DNA of 34,111 nucleotides from Asaia bogorensis (GCA_945873195.1 CAMCDA010000024.1:1-34111); one strand, 5' to 3'; counted from the first letter of the stretch, positions 27,501 to 32,924 are shown. Translations and numbers: made by a program. The notes: a model not told the origin generated them from the letters alone.

Positions 27501-28507
27501 CCGAAGCGGCTTGCGAGCTGCACGACCTGCTGCGTCGTCAGGGTGGCGGGGGCGGACAGGATCGCGTTCTGGGCGAACGACGCGTCACCCGCGGATACGG
27601 CCAGCAGGTTGGCGGCGGTATCCTCGACCGTTATCTCGCGACCGGCCGCCATCGAGAAGTTCGGCAGGTCGGCCAGGACGGCGAGTTCGGCCGCCGTGAC
27701 GGTTACGCTGTCCGTGGCTTGGGTGCGGAGCGCGGGGACGGAGACAGCCAGGGTGGCGATGGTCTCCGCGCCGTTGATCAGGGCCTCGGTGGTATCGGTC
27801 ACGCGGATCACGACCCGGGGAAGGGAGCCGATGGCCGGCAATTCCGTGACGACACCCTGCGCCAGAAGGGCCGAGAGTGTGTCGGAGACGGTCAGGGTGG
27901 CATTGGTGCCGACCGAGAAATTATGCAGCGCCACCACGTCCAGGGCGGTGTCGACATTGACCGTGGAATCCACCGAGACCTTGTAGGCCTGCAGGGCGGC
28001 GCGCTTCTGGCCGTTGGTGATGGCGAGCAGGTTGGCGGCGGTATCGGCCAGGGTGATGATCGCGCCGGGGAAGACGGAGAACGACGGCATGGTCGTGAAC
28101 GCGATCATGCCCGCCAAGGAGACATCGGCGCTGGTGGACATCACGACGCTGTTCGCGCCGGTGATCACCGTCTGGGTCGCCGCGGCCAGGATATTGGCGG
28201 CGGTGTCGAAGACCGCCTTCGCGTTCGCCAGCGTGAGACCGGTGGCGTTCAGCGGATTGGCCAGGTCGGCAACCGAGCTCCGGACCGTCAGGGTGAAGCC
28301 ATTCTTGGAAAACAGCCCGCCCAGGTTGGCGAGCAGCCTGGCATCGCCCGGTGACGTGGCCCCGTTCGCGTTCATGTTGAACGCGGTCACCCGGGGCATC
28401 AGGCTGGTGGTCAGGCTGCCACGCGCGATGTTGGTCGGCGTATCGACAATGGTGATCCCCGTCGCGGTGGGCGATGCCAAAGCCTGATCGATCGTCATGA
28501 TTGCCAT
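11450..28507 (-). CDS. Giant cysteine-free repeat protein fused in frame to the C-terminal part of a type I secretion ABC transporter
   Basis: One open frame of 5,685 residues. The ATG at 28507 is preferred (AGGGA 10 bases upstream); an in-frame ATG at 28552 would add 15 residues. There is no signal peptide. Residues 1 to about 1630 are diverged repeats of roughly 45-60 residues, each ending in a strand with 'DTAANLL'. About 1630-1990 have a related but different spacing. About 1988-4142 are 24 units of 90 residues. About 4142-5190 are again diverged. A bacterial Ig-like stretch follows at about 5200-5280, and then 'ILVYDPTRH', which resembles the start of the C-terminal motif of type I secreted proteins. 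At V5322-D5323-C5324 the sequence changes abruptly to a PrtD-type ABC transporter: two membrane helices, Walker A GPSAAGKST (5483-5491), LSGGQ (5586-5590), Walker B MDE (Asp5610) and VTHR. The first ~200 residues of the transporter are absent. I see no cysteine before 5324. The repeat part is inferred to be a secreted surface adhesin; the fusion product's function is unknown. Confidence 0.85.
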   Translation of the reverse strand: MAIMTIDQALASPTATGITIVDTPTNIARGSLTTSLMPRVTAFNMNANGATSPGDARLLANLGGLFSKNGFTLTVRSSVADLANPLNATGLTLANAKAVFDTAANILAAATQTVITGANSVVMSTSADVSLAGMIAFTTMPSFSVFPGAIITLADTAANLLAITNGQKRAALQAYKVSVDSTVNVDTALDVVALHNFSVGTNATLTVSDTLSALLAQGVVTELPAIGSLPRVVIRVTDTTEALINGAETIATLAVSVPALRTQATDSVTVTAAELAVLADLPNFSMAAGREITVEDTAANLLAVSAGDASFAQNAILSAPATLTTQQVVQLASRFGPDTATGTNLTIADTLATLAALAGNLKALATAIILEDTAAHLVAATQIPSGVTAIRLLADNGTYTIAQIEALAALVPEHVTMTLVGSEDHPALRISDTLVNLVAARVMLAELGETGPISVTPTDNGGTVNAESAATLAGTPDFEPALFALSVADTGSALSAVADGIFDRGFLAITVESGVFTATVAQLLDDTLAFEEGATARLGFDATVSAAEALALSALPGFGLAQGVDLVVSDQAAALADQANAAGLSAATAIVLADDALIDAQQAGRLAALGPVFDTQDHAIAVAATLSDLLTLAGSSALQVVNAWMGPVMLSAAVTASAADAATLARFTHFESGPVSLTIQDTASALLHMSEGASEPDAWAVMMVADQVVLSADAVVTSAEAAILAGLGARFGNGGHDLVVRDTPDALSVTRAWTALAGEITGFELADQAQPWVMSASQAATLAMLPNLDVGPGLSVVDTVAALLAPGAGAGLALAGAVSLSADSTVIATVATSLHAIAHFSVGTHDLIISDGAARLAALDQGTAAMATAIQLAGNSLISVAQFEAVRDLPNFSLNGRMLIVSDTATNLLTLDGDTSLIGITLLQGTASLTAEQATMLTDLPSFNGRPDRIAVVDTAEEMLFRTNSEADPDNWAGLLLAGTATLSEDAVVTAANASDLATLGSRFSSGTHTLTLRDSAAELLDPANARALEIADVVSLSSGPVTITAAQAMRLVAIDDFTKGSAVVTISDTADALAFAGFDAGLALADHIQLSTATTLSVDDAVALVGTSTFQVNANAALTISDTLANLLDLGSTTLASNNPLLQATPISLSEDTVATVAQLMALRSLPQYNLSGAPFDLDGNDLILRDSGRRIANFTADAHSAPTAYEMAGDATLTAAQATILAGRSVDLGDNLLTIADTAEGLLAEANSAGLAIADMLVLSGNAVVTASSATALFADDRFWTGGRMLTVRDDVEALLDLSGETLLMATVLQLVDSETIDAVELRGLARLGVKFDLDDNTLTVVDTAINLADLGTQELELAAHQTLGTSATVSAAMAEELADLPDLALSDGVALTIQDSVENLIDLSQAARDISTAQRLPASASVVLTAAEAADLAALPAFTNTGATIVVRDTIANLAAAETEDWADVATSYEVVDSIGNIAANTSNPLLVQAASVTPSGDSTIDAATAAILADTPDFDAADMLLVVVDGPAAMAANVDAILAVATGARINQSADISVAQADALVPLDTAAMLTFASGHQLNVVDTFAHLSDEDNAEGLALADHVTILDTASALEDAAEHDWGSLAPDYELSANATVAAAVAVVFAGLGAHFSTGDRDLEVSDTAGAIAGAASALNTLGVPVHVVDAAQAIGTQSTGLLTVTDLASVTLTNSGALSAANAAGLHELADLLTGDPLEVADDAADVAAHITNLVALGNNLSAVRVTDSAAAIGAVAGGQNPIQTLGGRLSITLTDSVPVTAEVAADLLPVLANITGNTQLNVTDTAAALVAVASDLDDLGDLLGVVSISGTTDLTAAIAVGLLPIEDHLGQGVQVSVTDTPAAIAAQSSGLTTLLGQSRISAITAPNSTAQQIVTNGGILDSLGAHATILDSAANVNTRLDALVSFAEDGGVVTTIVLSDGGTPTLTVSVAQLSSARDVLGLIGSSFALHVNDTAANIEADLANGQSSYMLGVLQFISQIIVSDTGDIELTVAQIEAAGVNDGDGSALDIMTGGTVTVIGATVDDVADLAAMGVVPDSILVSDVASAISADLATVGSDLVTHRALIEGIAVSDNGVVSLTATRATAANVDDGAGSVMSKVTGGDFAVTSVAEADIEDILALPVAPDSIAIVDTAAHLQANITDSGSTIRANLAVVSGITVSPAGTITLTAAQALTAGFNDGSGSALGKMTGVTLAVTDATVDQIDDLMALGVAPTSIVVADTAAHVQADLTAGNASLILANLAEIEEITVTPSGTVTLTATQALVIDVDDALALTTGVTLVVTGATVAELDALMALVPAPSDVSVTDTAAHIIADIAAGNTSDLVANRGPLAALTVSDSDPITLTQAQVLATNVNDGPGSALSHLTNGTIVVIGVDVAHIDAIAALPVAADSFTVSDTAANIAADLALGASSDILDNLADISAITNSDAGAISLTAAQVVVPSVNDGAGSALSKVTGGSLVVTAVAVADIDTIAALPVAPASIAVTATAATIQADLAVAGTSNILEHLTLISGVTNNDAGAITLTAAQVVAAGVNDGAGSALSKVTGGSLVVTGVAVADIPAMLALGVPPASITVSDTAAHIEADFQAGAGSLILGNLAEITQITVSDNGTIAMTLAEWQFTDINDGAGSAASLLSGGTLIVLDATVADVASAAALPVTPDEIAVEDTAAHIQTDLALGGSSSLLVNRALLSGVLNTDNGVITLTSAQVTTAHVNDGAGSVMSLVSGGSLVVTGVSVADIETLLALPVAPASITVSDTAAAISVDLGLGGSSNLLSNIGDITAITNSTSATILLTSVQVRLAGVNDGAGSVLSKVTGGDLVVTGVAIADIDTILALPVAPASITVSDTAASIATDLALGGSSELLANNADITEITNGNAGAITLTSAQVLEAGVNDGAGSVLSKVTGGSLIVIGVAVADIETILGLGVAPASITISDTAAHIQADLELGGSSDILGNLADITNLAVSDAGIVSLTLARMQAVGVNDGAGSAAALLSGGTLRVTGITVADIDTVLAFPEVPDSATVSDTAANIATDLALGGSSDLLANAAMIFAITNTNAGAIALTSAQVQAAGVNDGAGSVLSKVTGGSLIITGVAVADIDTILGLPVEPASITISDTAAHIATDLALGGSSELLANNADITAIANSDAGAITLTSAQVQAAGVNDGAGSAMSKVTGGSLVVTGVAIADIETVLGLGVAPASITISDTAAHIQADLALGGSSDILANLADITSVVVSNAGVVSLTLAQMQAAGVNDGAGSAAALLSGGTLRATGVTVAQIDTVLAFPEVPDSATVSDTAANIATDLALGGSSDLLANNAMIFAIANSNAGAITLTSAQVQAAGVNDGAGSVLAKVTGGSLIVTGVTVADIETILGLGVAPASITVSDTAAHIATDLALGASSDLLTNLTDITAITNSNAGAITLTSAQVLVAGVNDGAGSVMAQVTGGSLIVTGVAVADIDTILALDVSPATITISDTAANIQADLTLGGSSDILAALGTITGIVVSNAGVVSLTLAQMQVAGVNDGAGSAAALLSGGTLRVTGVTVAEIDTVLAFPEVPDSATVSDTGAHIATDLALGGSSDLLANNAMLFAITNSNAGAITLTSAQVQAAGVNDGAGSVLSKVTGGTLIVTGVTVVDVETILGLGVAPASITVSDTAAHIASDLALGASSNLLTNLADITAITNSNTGAITLTSAQVLAAGVNDGVGSVLSKVTGGSLIVTGVAVADIDTILALDVSPASITISDTAAHIQAALALGGSSDILAALGTITGITVSNAGVVSLTLAQMQVAGVNDGAGSAAALLSGGTLRVTGITVAEIDTVLAFPEVPDSATVSDTAANIATDLAFGGSSDLLANNAMLSAITNSNAGAITLTSAQVQAAGVNDGAGSVLAKVTGGSLIVTSVTVADVETILGLGVAPASITVSDTAAHIQADLALGGASDLLANNGDITAITNSNAGAITLTSAQVLTAGVNDGVGSVLSKVTGGSLIVTGLAVADIDTILALGVAPASISINDTAAHVQADLALGGSSDILGNLGDITAITVSPAGTITLTVAQVLAQDVNDGNGSAFDLMTGPTLAVSNAEIADLVTLFALNVTPAEVTILDTTANILGDFGGTGDLGVHAAFVTSVKPTEGSMTVANATTIFNSLVGIATFDESALTITGTAAALLTAQGAVPAMLTAALAVTMSNNPTGLTAAEATTLSGILDATLGGGQTMAIADTIANLLNQANAAGIDLATTVELSGATTTTAALATDLVAIEDFNVAAQAITISDAVANILDNANAAGIAAATTVNPSANITVTAAQLTALDAIAAFAAGGRTIAVQDTAANILALSQGNLSLADTVRVADSSANVSASLNSLKTTITDNAHTLVIALSDGVANTPTITTTAVTYTSVAAVIDAITTTGAVRVIGTAAQIAAIAATLAADATVSEVYVTDTAANILSNLTTLNTIGSKFSQATLTDNVINASEIAGLLEIPNLAASNLTVSDSGAQIAAAIAAADSDGLAFINSLDIELSEASVITAADALALQGLTNLDKNGHTLKVWDSAANLIDTIDGYLAAVNDPSIDAVHLKTVAGSATVSPATAATLLSITNFSKDNPNATTNTLIVSGTTANIEANYATLDANDALISSVVVSASGTVTDAVYTHLLNLGATAGGGVNLTVRDTAATLAANAPGHLGGSPSITPTTWSLSASASVTAANAAILGGLTGFSAGNFTLSLSANATGMSVADANKIGALGNAFQLNGHTIQLAGDVATVSNLSNNARLVVTPDITDTFAHIATLTNNSKLLGGSITVTDSSTVSVNQAAAFLDLLKVGNNPGILAASVFFGNNIAAVTDTFTNIQTLTGSGGWTANTSVHDDFNLVVADSVSTLVNGSNTASLSSMNATTFSSNQSTTAANATSLFTLKDTIHFDRGAYTLTISDTPSNLLNTSYDNGKSFADIWQLTGNATVAALDAEALLAEAKFVLNHTLTVSDTSDSLLDGVLSPLINASAYKASIHVELSGAETLNARTAARLVALPGFTDTDDLSIQDGASYLLNPANLAALNLANTVTLAGDETASALTTYRLSVLPNFTLGANTIYLASNDYANAATLTAIANFDDGFDDNGKTITLTQSALALTPTQYAALADETIVLNGHAVSALATGVAVSSTSGTVHVTGNGVDGATLKVYASDGTVLTTVNGADDNFDVTADVNDIINGVVVTTIVGGVAASGESAPIIGLERTVLTDEATSASATFAADGDIQVDTGQFIDLYTTTTAPTDHANPILVYDPTRHVDCARTMGLGAGLTARWRQLRGEMLAAQNAASHRSVVLGAIGKGLRLFFQSAILGVGAWLAIHDAISAGAIFAGSLLLGRMLAPIEAMIGAWRPTLAAKDSFGRIRALLVEGERDLKTVTLPAPAGDVHLETVSWTPPGLNRPVVRGVAVQIQAGAVLTIVGPSAAGKSTIARLLVGAIRPDVGTARLDGADLATWEPTQLGRAVGYLPQDVALFPGTIRDNIARFGDATDEDVVAAAKVARAHEMITHLPDGYGTVLDETAASLSGGQKQRIALARALLGDPAVVVMDEPNANLDSDGEAALTECVLDLKKRKRTVVMVTHRAGLVRISDYVATMRDGAMTGVQRATEFMAQQTPAVVAGGRV
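16081..22546 (-). repeat. Tandem array of 24 coding repeats, 270 bp (90 residues) each
   Basis: The unit reads roughly ITVSDTAAHIQADLALGGSS, DILANLADITAITNSNAG, AITLTSAQVQAAGVNDGAGS, VLSKVTGGSLIVTGVAVAD, IDTILALGVAPAS. The marker VNDGAGS recurs exactly every 270 bases over long stretches (for example ends at 16470, 16740, 17010, 17280, 17550, 17820). Units 1-7 (22546 to about 20700) are most diverged. One unit near 21588 lacks 12 bases at the NDG loop. Borders are approximate to about one strand of the repeat. Confidence 0.9.
16351..19590 (-). repeat. Higher-order repeat: four copies of a three-unit, 810-bp block
   Basis: Inside the 270-bp array three unit types alternate. Type C is marked by SAAALLSGGTLRVTG and FPEVPDSATVSDTAANIATD. 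It recurs at exactly 810-base spacing (VNDG marker at about 17010, 17820, 18630 and 19440). Comparing 16801-16990 with 17611-17800 by eye gives 12 differences in 190 bases. This points to recent duplication of blocks of three units. Confidence 0.85.
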
Positions 28508-28748
28508 TTTGCCGTCTTCCCTAGCCTGGTCACACAAGGTCGGCGGCTGCATGTCGACTCGCTCTGGGTCAGCATGGTCCGCCGGATGGTCCTGACGATG
28601 CCACTCAGGGTTGAATCAAAGGTTAAATTCAATCGTATGGATTGCGGACTTCCACAGGCTCGATGGTGAACAAAACTGGAATTCGTCAACGAATGGATAA
28701 CCGGACGCCGGCTGGCAGGGCGGGCGCCGGCCTGATACACGGCCCCGC
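28508..28748. promoter_or_regulatory. Divergent promoter region, giant fusion gene / ABC exporter
   Basis: 241 bases between divergent genes; the middle is AT-richer than the surroundings. It holds an inverted repeat TTGAAT-N10-ATTCAA at 28611-28632, and two similar copies GGTTGAATC and GGTTAAATTC side by side. This could be an operator or part of overlapping promoters. AGGGA (28518-28522, minus strand) is the ribosome site of the giant gene. I cannot place a confident -35/-10 pair. Confidence 0.4.
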
Positions 28749-30533
28749 ATGAGTGGTGCTTCCCCCGCGAAATCCCCATGGCAACCCCTTGGGCGTGAGC
28801 GTGACGACACGCGCGTGCTGCTGGTTCGGCTGTGGCGTGACCATCTGCGCGACCATCGGCCGCGCATGCTGCTGATCCTGTTGCTGACCATGCTGATGGC
28901 TGGCACGACGGCGCTGTATCCCGTGGTCATCGACCACGCGTTCCAGATGTTTACCAACAAGGATCCCGCGATCCTGTATCAGATCCCGGCCCTGGTCGTG
29001 ATCGTGACGCTGGTGAAGGCCGCCGCCCAATACTTCCAGACCGTACAGGTGCAACGCATCGTCCTGCTGGTCATCCGCGCCCTCCAGCTTCGGATGTTCG
29101 CCCACCTCGCCCATGCCGACCTGGCGCGGGTGGAGCGGGAAGCACCGGCCCAGCTCACGACCCGCTTCACCACCGACGCCGCCACGATCCGCGAAGCGCT
29201 GACCCGGGGCGTTAACGGTGTGTCGGACGCGATCACGGTGGTCGGGCTTGTCGCCTCGATGCTCTATCTCGACTGGGTGCTCTCCCTGATCGCCGCGGTC
29301 ATGTACCCGATCGCCGCCGTGCCGATCGAGCGGCTGGGCAAGCGCATCCGGCGCGCCTCGGGCGGCATGCAGGAGCGGATGGGCGAAGCGGCGGTGATGC
29401 TGAACGAGAGCTTCACCCAGGCCCGCACCGTGCGCGCCTTCCGGCTGGAGGAGACCGAGGTCCAGCGGGCGGATGGCGTGTTCACCCAGCTCTATCGGTC
29501 GCTGCTGCGCATGGCGCGAACCCGGGCCGGCGTCGATCCGGTGCTGGAGGTCCTGGGCGGCTTGGCCGTCGCCGCCGTCATCGGGTTCGAGGGCTGGCGC
29601 GCCGCCGTCAGCGACCACACGCTGGGCAATTTCACCGGCTTCGTCGCGGCCCTGTTGATCGCCTCCCGCCCGCTGCGAGCGCTGGGATCACTGAATGCGG
29701 CGGTGCAGGAAGGTCTGGCGGGGCTGGCACGGGTGTTCACCGTGCTGGATGAAAAGCCGACGATCCTGGACCGGCCGGGTGCCGAACCGCTGCCGGCCGG
29801 TAAGGGGCATGTCGTGTTCCAGGACGTGCATTTCCGCTACCCGGACGGGCGGGTCGGGCTGGCGGGCCTCAGCTTCGAGGCCCTGCCCGGGCGCACCGTG
29901 GCACTGGTCGGGCCGTCTGGGGGGGGCAAATCCACCGCCTTGGCCCTGATCCCCCGGTTGCATGACGTGACCGATGGGCGGGTGCGGATCGACGGGGTGG
30001 ACACGCGCGAGGTCTCCCTCGGCAGCCTGCGTGGGGCGATCGCCTATGTGGCGCAGGACTCCCTGCTGTTCGACGACACGATCGCCGCGAACATTGCGAT
30101 GGGACGGCCGGGCGCCGATCGCTCGGCCATCGAGGCCGCGGCCTCCGCCGCCGCCGCCGCCGACTTCATCGCGGCGATGCCGGATGGCTATGACACGCGG
30201 GTCGGCACGGGCGGGCAGCGTCTGTCGGGCGGGCAGCGCCAGCGCGTGGCCCTGGCCCGCGCGCTGCTGCGGGACCCGCGCATCCTGCTGCTGGATGAGG
30301 CGACCAGCGCGCTCGACACCGAAAGCGAGGCGGCCGTTCAGGTGGCTCTGGCCCGCCTGCGGAAGGACCGCACCACGATCGTGATCGCCCACCGGCTGTC
30401 GACCGTGCGCGACGCGGACCTGGTGGTGGTGATGGCCAACGGGCGGGCGGTGGAAACCGGCACCCATGCCGGGCTGATGGCGGAAGACGGGTTGTATGCC
30501 AGACTGGTGCGGAGCCAGACGCTGGCGCAGTAG
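28749..30533 (+). CDS. MsbA-type ABC exporter (permease fused to ATPase)
   Basis: 594-residue half-transporter that should work as a homodimer in the inner membrane, with membrane domain first and ATPase domain last. Several membrane helices are visible between about residues 38 and 330 (for example MLLILLLTMLMAGTTALYPV and VLSLIAAVMYPIAAVPI). The ATPase domain has Walker A GPSGGGKST (388-396), Q-loop in AYVAQDSLLFDDTI, LSGGQ (492-496), Walker B LLLDEA (Asp516-Glu517) and IAHR. This arrangement is typical of lipid A/lipid or multidrug exporters. It is not a PrtD-type secretion ATPase, so it is unlikely to replace the missing half of the neighbouring exporter. No strong Shine-Dalgarno site precedes the ATG. 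The gene diverges from the giant fusion gene; any functional link is only by position. Confidence 0.9.
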   Translation: MSGASPAKSPWQPLGRERDDTRVLLVRLWRDHLRDHRPRMLLILLLTMLMAGTTALYPVVIDHAFQMFTNKDPAILYQIPALVVIVTLVKAAAQYFQTVQVQRIVLLVIRALQLRMFAHLAHADLARVEREAPAQLTTRFTTDAATIREALTRGVNGVSDAITVVGLVASMLYLDWVLSLIAAVMYPIAAVPIERLGKRIRRASGGMQERMGEAAVMLNESFTQARTVRAFRLEETEVQRADGVFTQLYRSLLRMARTRAGVDPVLEVLGGLAVAAVIGFEGWRAAVSDHTLGNFTGFVAALLIASRPLRALGSLNAAVQEGLAGLARVFTVLDEKPTILDRPGAEPLPAGKGHVVFQDVHFRYPDGRVGLAGLSFEALPGRTVALVGPSGGGKSTALALIPRLHDVTDGRVRIDGVDTREVSLGSLRGAIAYVAQDSLLFDDTIAANIAMGRPGADRSAIEAAASAAAAADFIAAMPDGYDTRVGTGGQRLSGGQRQRVALARALLRDPRILLLDEATSALDTESEAAVQVALARLRKDRTTIVIAHRLSTVRDADLVVVMANGRAVETGTHAGLMAEDGLYARLVRSQTLAQ

Positions 30534-30547
30534 CGGTGCCCAGCGTC
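30518..30547 (+). terminator. Hairpin across the stop codon of the ABC exporter gene
   Basis: GACGCTGG (30518-30525) and CCAGCGTC (30540-30547) are perfect 8-bp arms with a 14-base loop that contains the TAG stop. There is no T-run, so this is a weak terminator or mRNA end structure. Confidence 0.4.
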
Positions 30548-30565
30548 GCATGGATGGAGGAAACC

Positions 30566-30751
30566 ATGGTCGCGAACATCAACCGCCTCGTGTATTTCGA
30601 GGAATTGATGGACACGATCGTCCTCTGCATCCGGCCCGGCCGGCTGGATATCGACGTTGGTTGGCTGGAATACGAGTCCCAAGTGGATGACAACCGGGGA
30701 AGACGACCGGGGCGCATGGCTCCCAAGTATAGTCCGGGACGGAACACCTAG
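30566..30751 (+). CDS. Possible small protein, 61 residues, no known family
   Basis: A short frame begins MVANINRLVYFEELMDTIVL and ends in an arginine- and proline-rich tail. What supports it is a strong ribosome site: GGAGG lies 6 bases before the ATG at 30566, which sits 33 bases after the ABC exporter stop. I do not recognise the product. It has no signal peptide or clear membrane helix, and its C-terminal third looks like translated non-coding sequence. It could be a decayed gene fragment. Confidence 0.35.
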   Translation: MVANINRLVYFEELMDTIVLCIRPGRLDIDVGWLEYESQVDDNRGRRPGRMAPKYSPGRNT

Positions 30752-30998
30752 CTCCCAAATGCGCTTCTGGGCTCCGGAAGGCCGTGTTCATATGCCGCTG
30801 GGCTCAGTCGAACCGCTGGTCCGACGGCAACCATAAGCGGGTGGCGCCGGCCGCGACCGCCCCGCCGACCCCTCCGCCGTTGCGAAGGTCCTCGGACGGC
30901 GGGTAGCATACCACCCAAGATTGCCGGATGAGCTGCTCATCTGGGAGAAAGTCGGCTCGAATCGAGCATGCGTAACGATGCGGTGGAGGACTAAGCGT
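30752..30998. promoter_or_regulatory. Leader of the second monooxygenase gene
   Basis: 247 bases with no convincing gene. GGAGG at 30985-30989 lies 9 bases before the ATG at 30999 and decides that start over an in-frame ATG at 30921. No promoter boxes or operators are clear. Confidence 0.4.
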
Positions 30999-32924
30999 AT
31001 GACCAAGCGGGATATGGCATTACGGCCGGAGTTACAGGCAGCGAGCGACGCCGTCATCGACGACGCGATCGCCCATGCCGATCCCATGGTCCTGCGTGGC
31101 CTGCTCTACCAACTCACCGGCGATCCGGAAGTGGCGGCGACGCGCGTGAAGATGGTGCTGGCCGGCTACTTCGACGTCGCCGCCCCGGCGACCGAAGCGG
31201 ATGTGGCGCTGCTCCGGCGCAAGGCCGCCGAGTTCCTGAAGGCCTACCGCGACAGCGGCGCGGGCGATATCGCCGTCGGCCCACCGGAACGGCTCGCGGC
31301 CAGCCTGGGCCTGATGCTGGGTCGGACCATGGAAGGCGATGACCTGCGGCACCACGTGGAGGAGTTGGCGCTCGACCCGGCGGTGAGGTCGCTGCACTGG
31401 CAGGCGAAACCCGATCCCTCGCGCCTCAAGGACTTCACCGTGACGGTGATAGGCGCCGGCATGGGCGGGCTGAACGCCGCGCTCCAACTGCGGGAGGCCG
31501 GGTTCCCGTTCACCGTCATCGAGAAGAACGACGGCGTCGGCGGCACCTGGTGGGAGAACCGATACCCGGGCGCCCGGGTCGATACGCCCAGCCGTTCCTA
31601 CACCCATCTGTTCGGCGTCGACTTCCCGTATCCGAACCCGTTCTGCGAGTGGCGGGAGAACGTGAAGTATTTCGACTGGGTCGCCGACAACTTCGACTTG
31701 CGCCGGCACATCCAGTTCAACACCGAGGTGAAGGCACTGACCTGGGACGAGGCTGCCGGCGAGTGGCAGATCGACATCGAGGGGCCGGAAGGCGCCCGCA
31801 CGATCCGCTCCCGCGCCGTCATCACGGCCGTCGGCTTCCTCAGCCGGCCGAACATCCCGGCGATCCCGGGCGCCGAGACCTTTGCCGGCACCGCCTGGCA
31901 CACGGCGCGGTGGCCGCAGGGCTTCGACATGAAGGGCAAGCGGGTCGCGGTGATCGGCACCGGCTGCACCGGCTACCAGATGATCCCCGAACTGGCGCTG
32001 GAGGCAGCCCACGTCACCGCGTTCCAGCGGACGCCGCAATGGCTGTTTCCGGTCCCTGGCTACCGGTCGCCCTTCCCGTCGCAGATCAACTGGCTCGACC
32101 GCAACCTGCCGTTCCACACCAACTTCATGCGTGCCCGCACCTGCTCGCTGGACCGCATCGCCAATGTCGCGGAGATTGATCCGGCGTTCCAGGATCCCTA
32201 CGCCTGCAACCCGCTCAACAAGCGCGCCCGCGAAGGGTGCATCGAATTCCTGGAGCGCAAGCTCGACGATCCCGCGCTTGTGGCGACCATGACGCCGCCG
32301 CACCCGGTCTGGTCGGCCCGCGCGGTCGTCGTCGACCCGGACTATTCGATCCTGGACGCCCTGCGCCGCGACAATGTCAGCCTGGTCACCAGCGGGATCG
32401 AGCGTATCGAGCCGAGCGGCATCGTCGCCAAGGACGGGACGCTGCATGAGGCCGACGTGATCGTCTACGCGACCGGCTTCCACGCCACGGAATACCTCTA
32501 TCCGATGACCATCACAGGCCGTGGCGGGCAGACGCTGGACGACCTGTGGTCCAAGGATGGCGCGCGCGCCTACCTCGGTTGCATGATGCCTGGCTTTCCC
32601 AATCTTTGGTCGGTCTACGGCCCGAACACCAATGGCGGCCTGACCGTGGCGACGTTCCACGAGAAGGTTGCCCACTATGCGCTCCAATGCATGGAGGCGC
32701 TGGTCCTGGGCAACGGCGCCGCGATGGAGGTCCGGCCGGACGCCTTCTGGCGCTACAACAGCCTGGTGGACGAACGCAACCTTCAGAAGGTGTGGAGCGA
32801 TCCTCGCGCCCACAACTACTATTGGACCGAGCACGGCCGCTCGGCCGTGATGAATCCGTTCCACACCGCCGAGATGTCGGGCTTCCTGCGCAAACCCGAC
32901 CTCGCCGACCTGATGATCGCCTGA
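30999..32924 (+). CDS. Baeyer-Villiger monooxygenase, 4-hydroxyacetophenone monooxygenase size class
   Basis: 641-residue FAD/NADPH class B monooxygenase with an N-terminal extension of about 140 residues before the FAD domain. That size and layout match 4-hydroxyacetophenone monooxygenase, which turns aryl ketones into aryl acetates. Seen: FAD motif GAGMGG (152-157), the GGTWWENRYPGARVDTPS segment, the full family fingerprint FAGTAWHTARWP (295-306), the NADPH motif GTGCTG (320-325), and YATGFHATEYL. The extension (ALRPELQAASDAVIDDAIAH...MVLRGLLYQLTGD) is helical and lacks a signal. The start at 30999 is supported by GGAGG. It differs clearly from the shorter enzyme at 417, so the two probably have different substrates. 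The gene stands alone and converges on a TIM-barrel gene. Family sure; an aryl-ketone substrate is an inference from length and extension. Confidence 0.93.
   Translation: MTKRDMALRPELQAASDAVIDDAIAHADPMVLRGLLYQLTGDPEVAATRVKMVLAGYFDVAAPATEADVALLRRKAAEFLKAYRDSGAGDIAVGPPERLAASLGLMLGRTMEGDDLRHHVEELALDPAVRSLHWQAKPDPSRLKDFTVTVIGAGMGGLNAALQLREAGFPFTVIEKNDGVGGTWWENRYPGARVDTPSRSYTHLFGVDFPYPNPFCEWRENVKYFDWVADNFDLRRHIQFNTEVKALTWDEAAGEWQIDIEGPEGARTIRSRAVITAVGFLSRPNIPAIPGAETFAGTAWHTARWPQGFDMKGKRVAVIGTGCTGYQMIPELALEAAHVTAFQRTPQWLFPVPGYRSPFPSQINWLDRNLPFHTNFMRARTCSLDRIANVAEIDPAFQDPYACNPLNKRAREGCIEFLERKLDDPALVATMTPPHPVWSARAVVVDPDYSILDALRRDNVSLVTSGIERIEPSGIVAKDGTLHEADVIVYATGFHATEYLYPMTITGRGGQTLDDLWSKDGARAYLGCMMPGFPNLWSVYGPNTNGGLTVATFHEKVAHYALQCMEALVLGNGAAMEVRPDAFWRYNSLVDERNLQKVWSDPRAHNYYWTEHGRSAVMNPFHTAEMSGFLRKPDLADLMIA

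Noticed and set aside
19031-28354. A plus-strand open frame of 3,107 residues opposite the giant gene, and several more of 490-780 residues (12158-14221, 14666-16996, 15222-17567, 17141-18616, 18396-20273)
   Set aside because: These are stop-free because the repetitive, GC-rich antisense codons lack TTA, CTA and TCA in phase. Their products are low-complexity strings rich in Arg, Gly, Asp, Gln and His, or Ala, Ser and Val, without domains.
28749-30533. The divergent ABC transporter as the working exporter of the giant protein
   Set aside because: Its domain order and motifs are of the MsbA lipid/drug type, and it is not paired with the HlyD gene. Only position links them.
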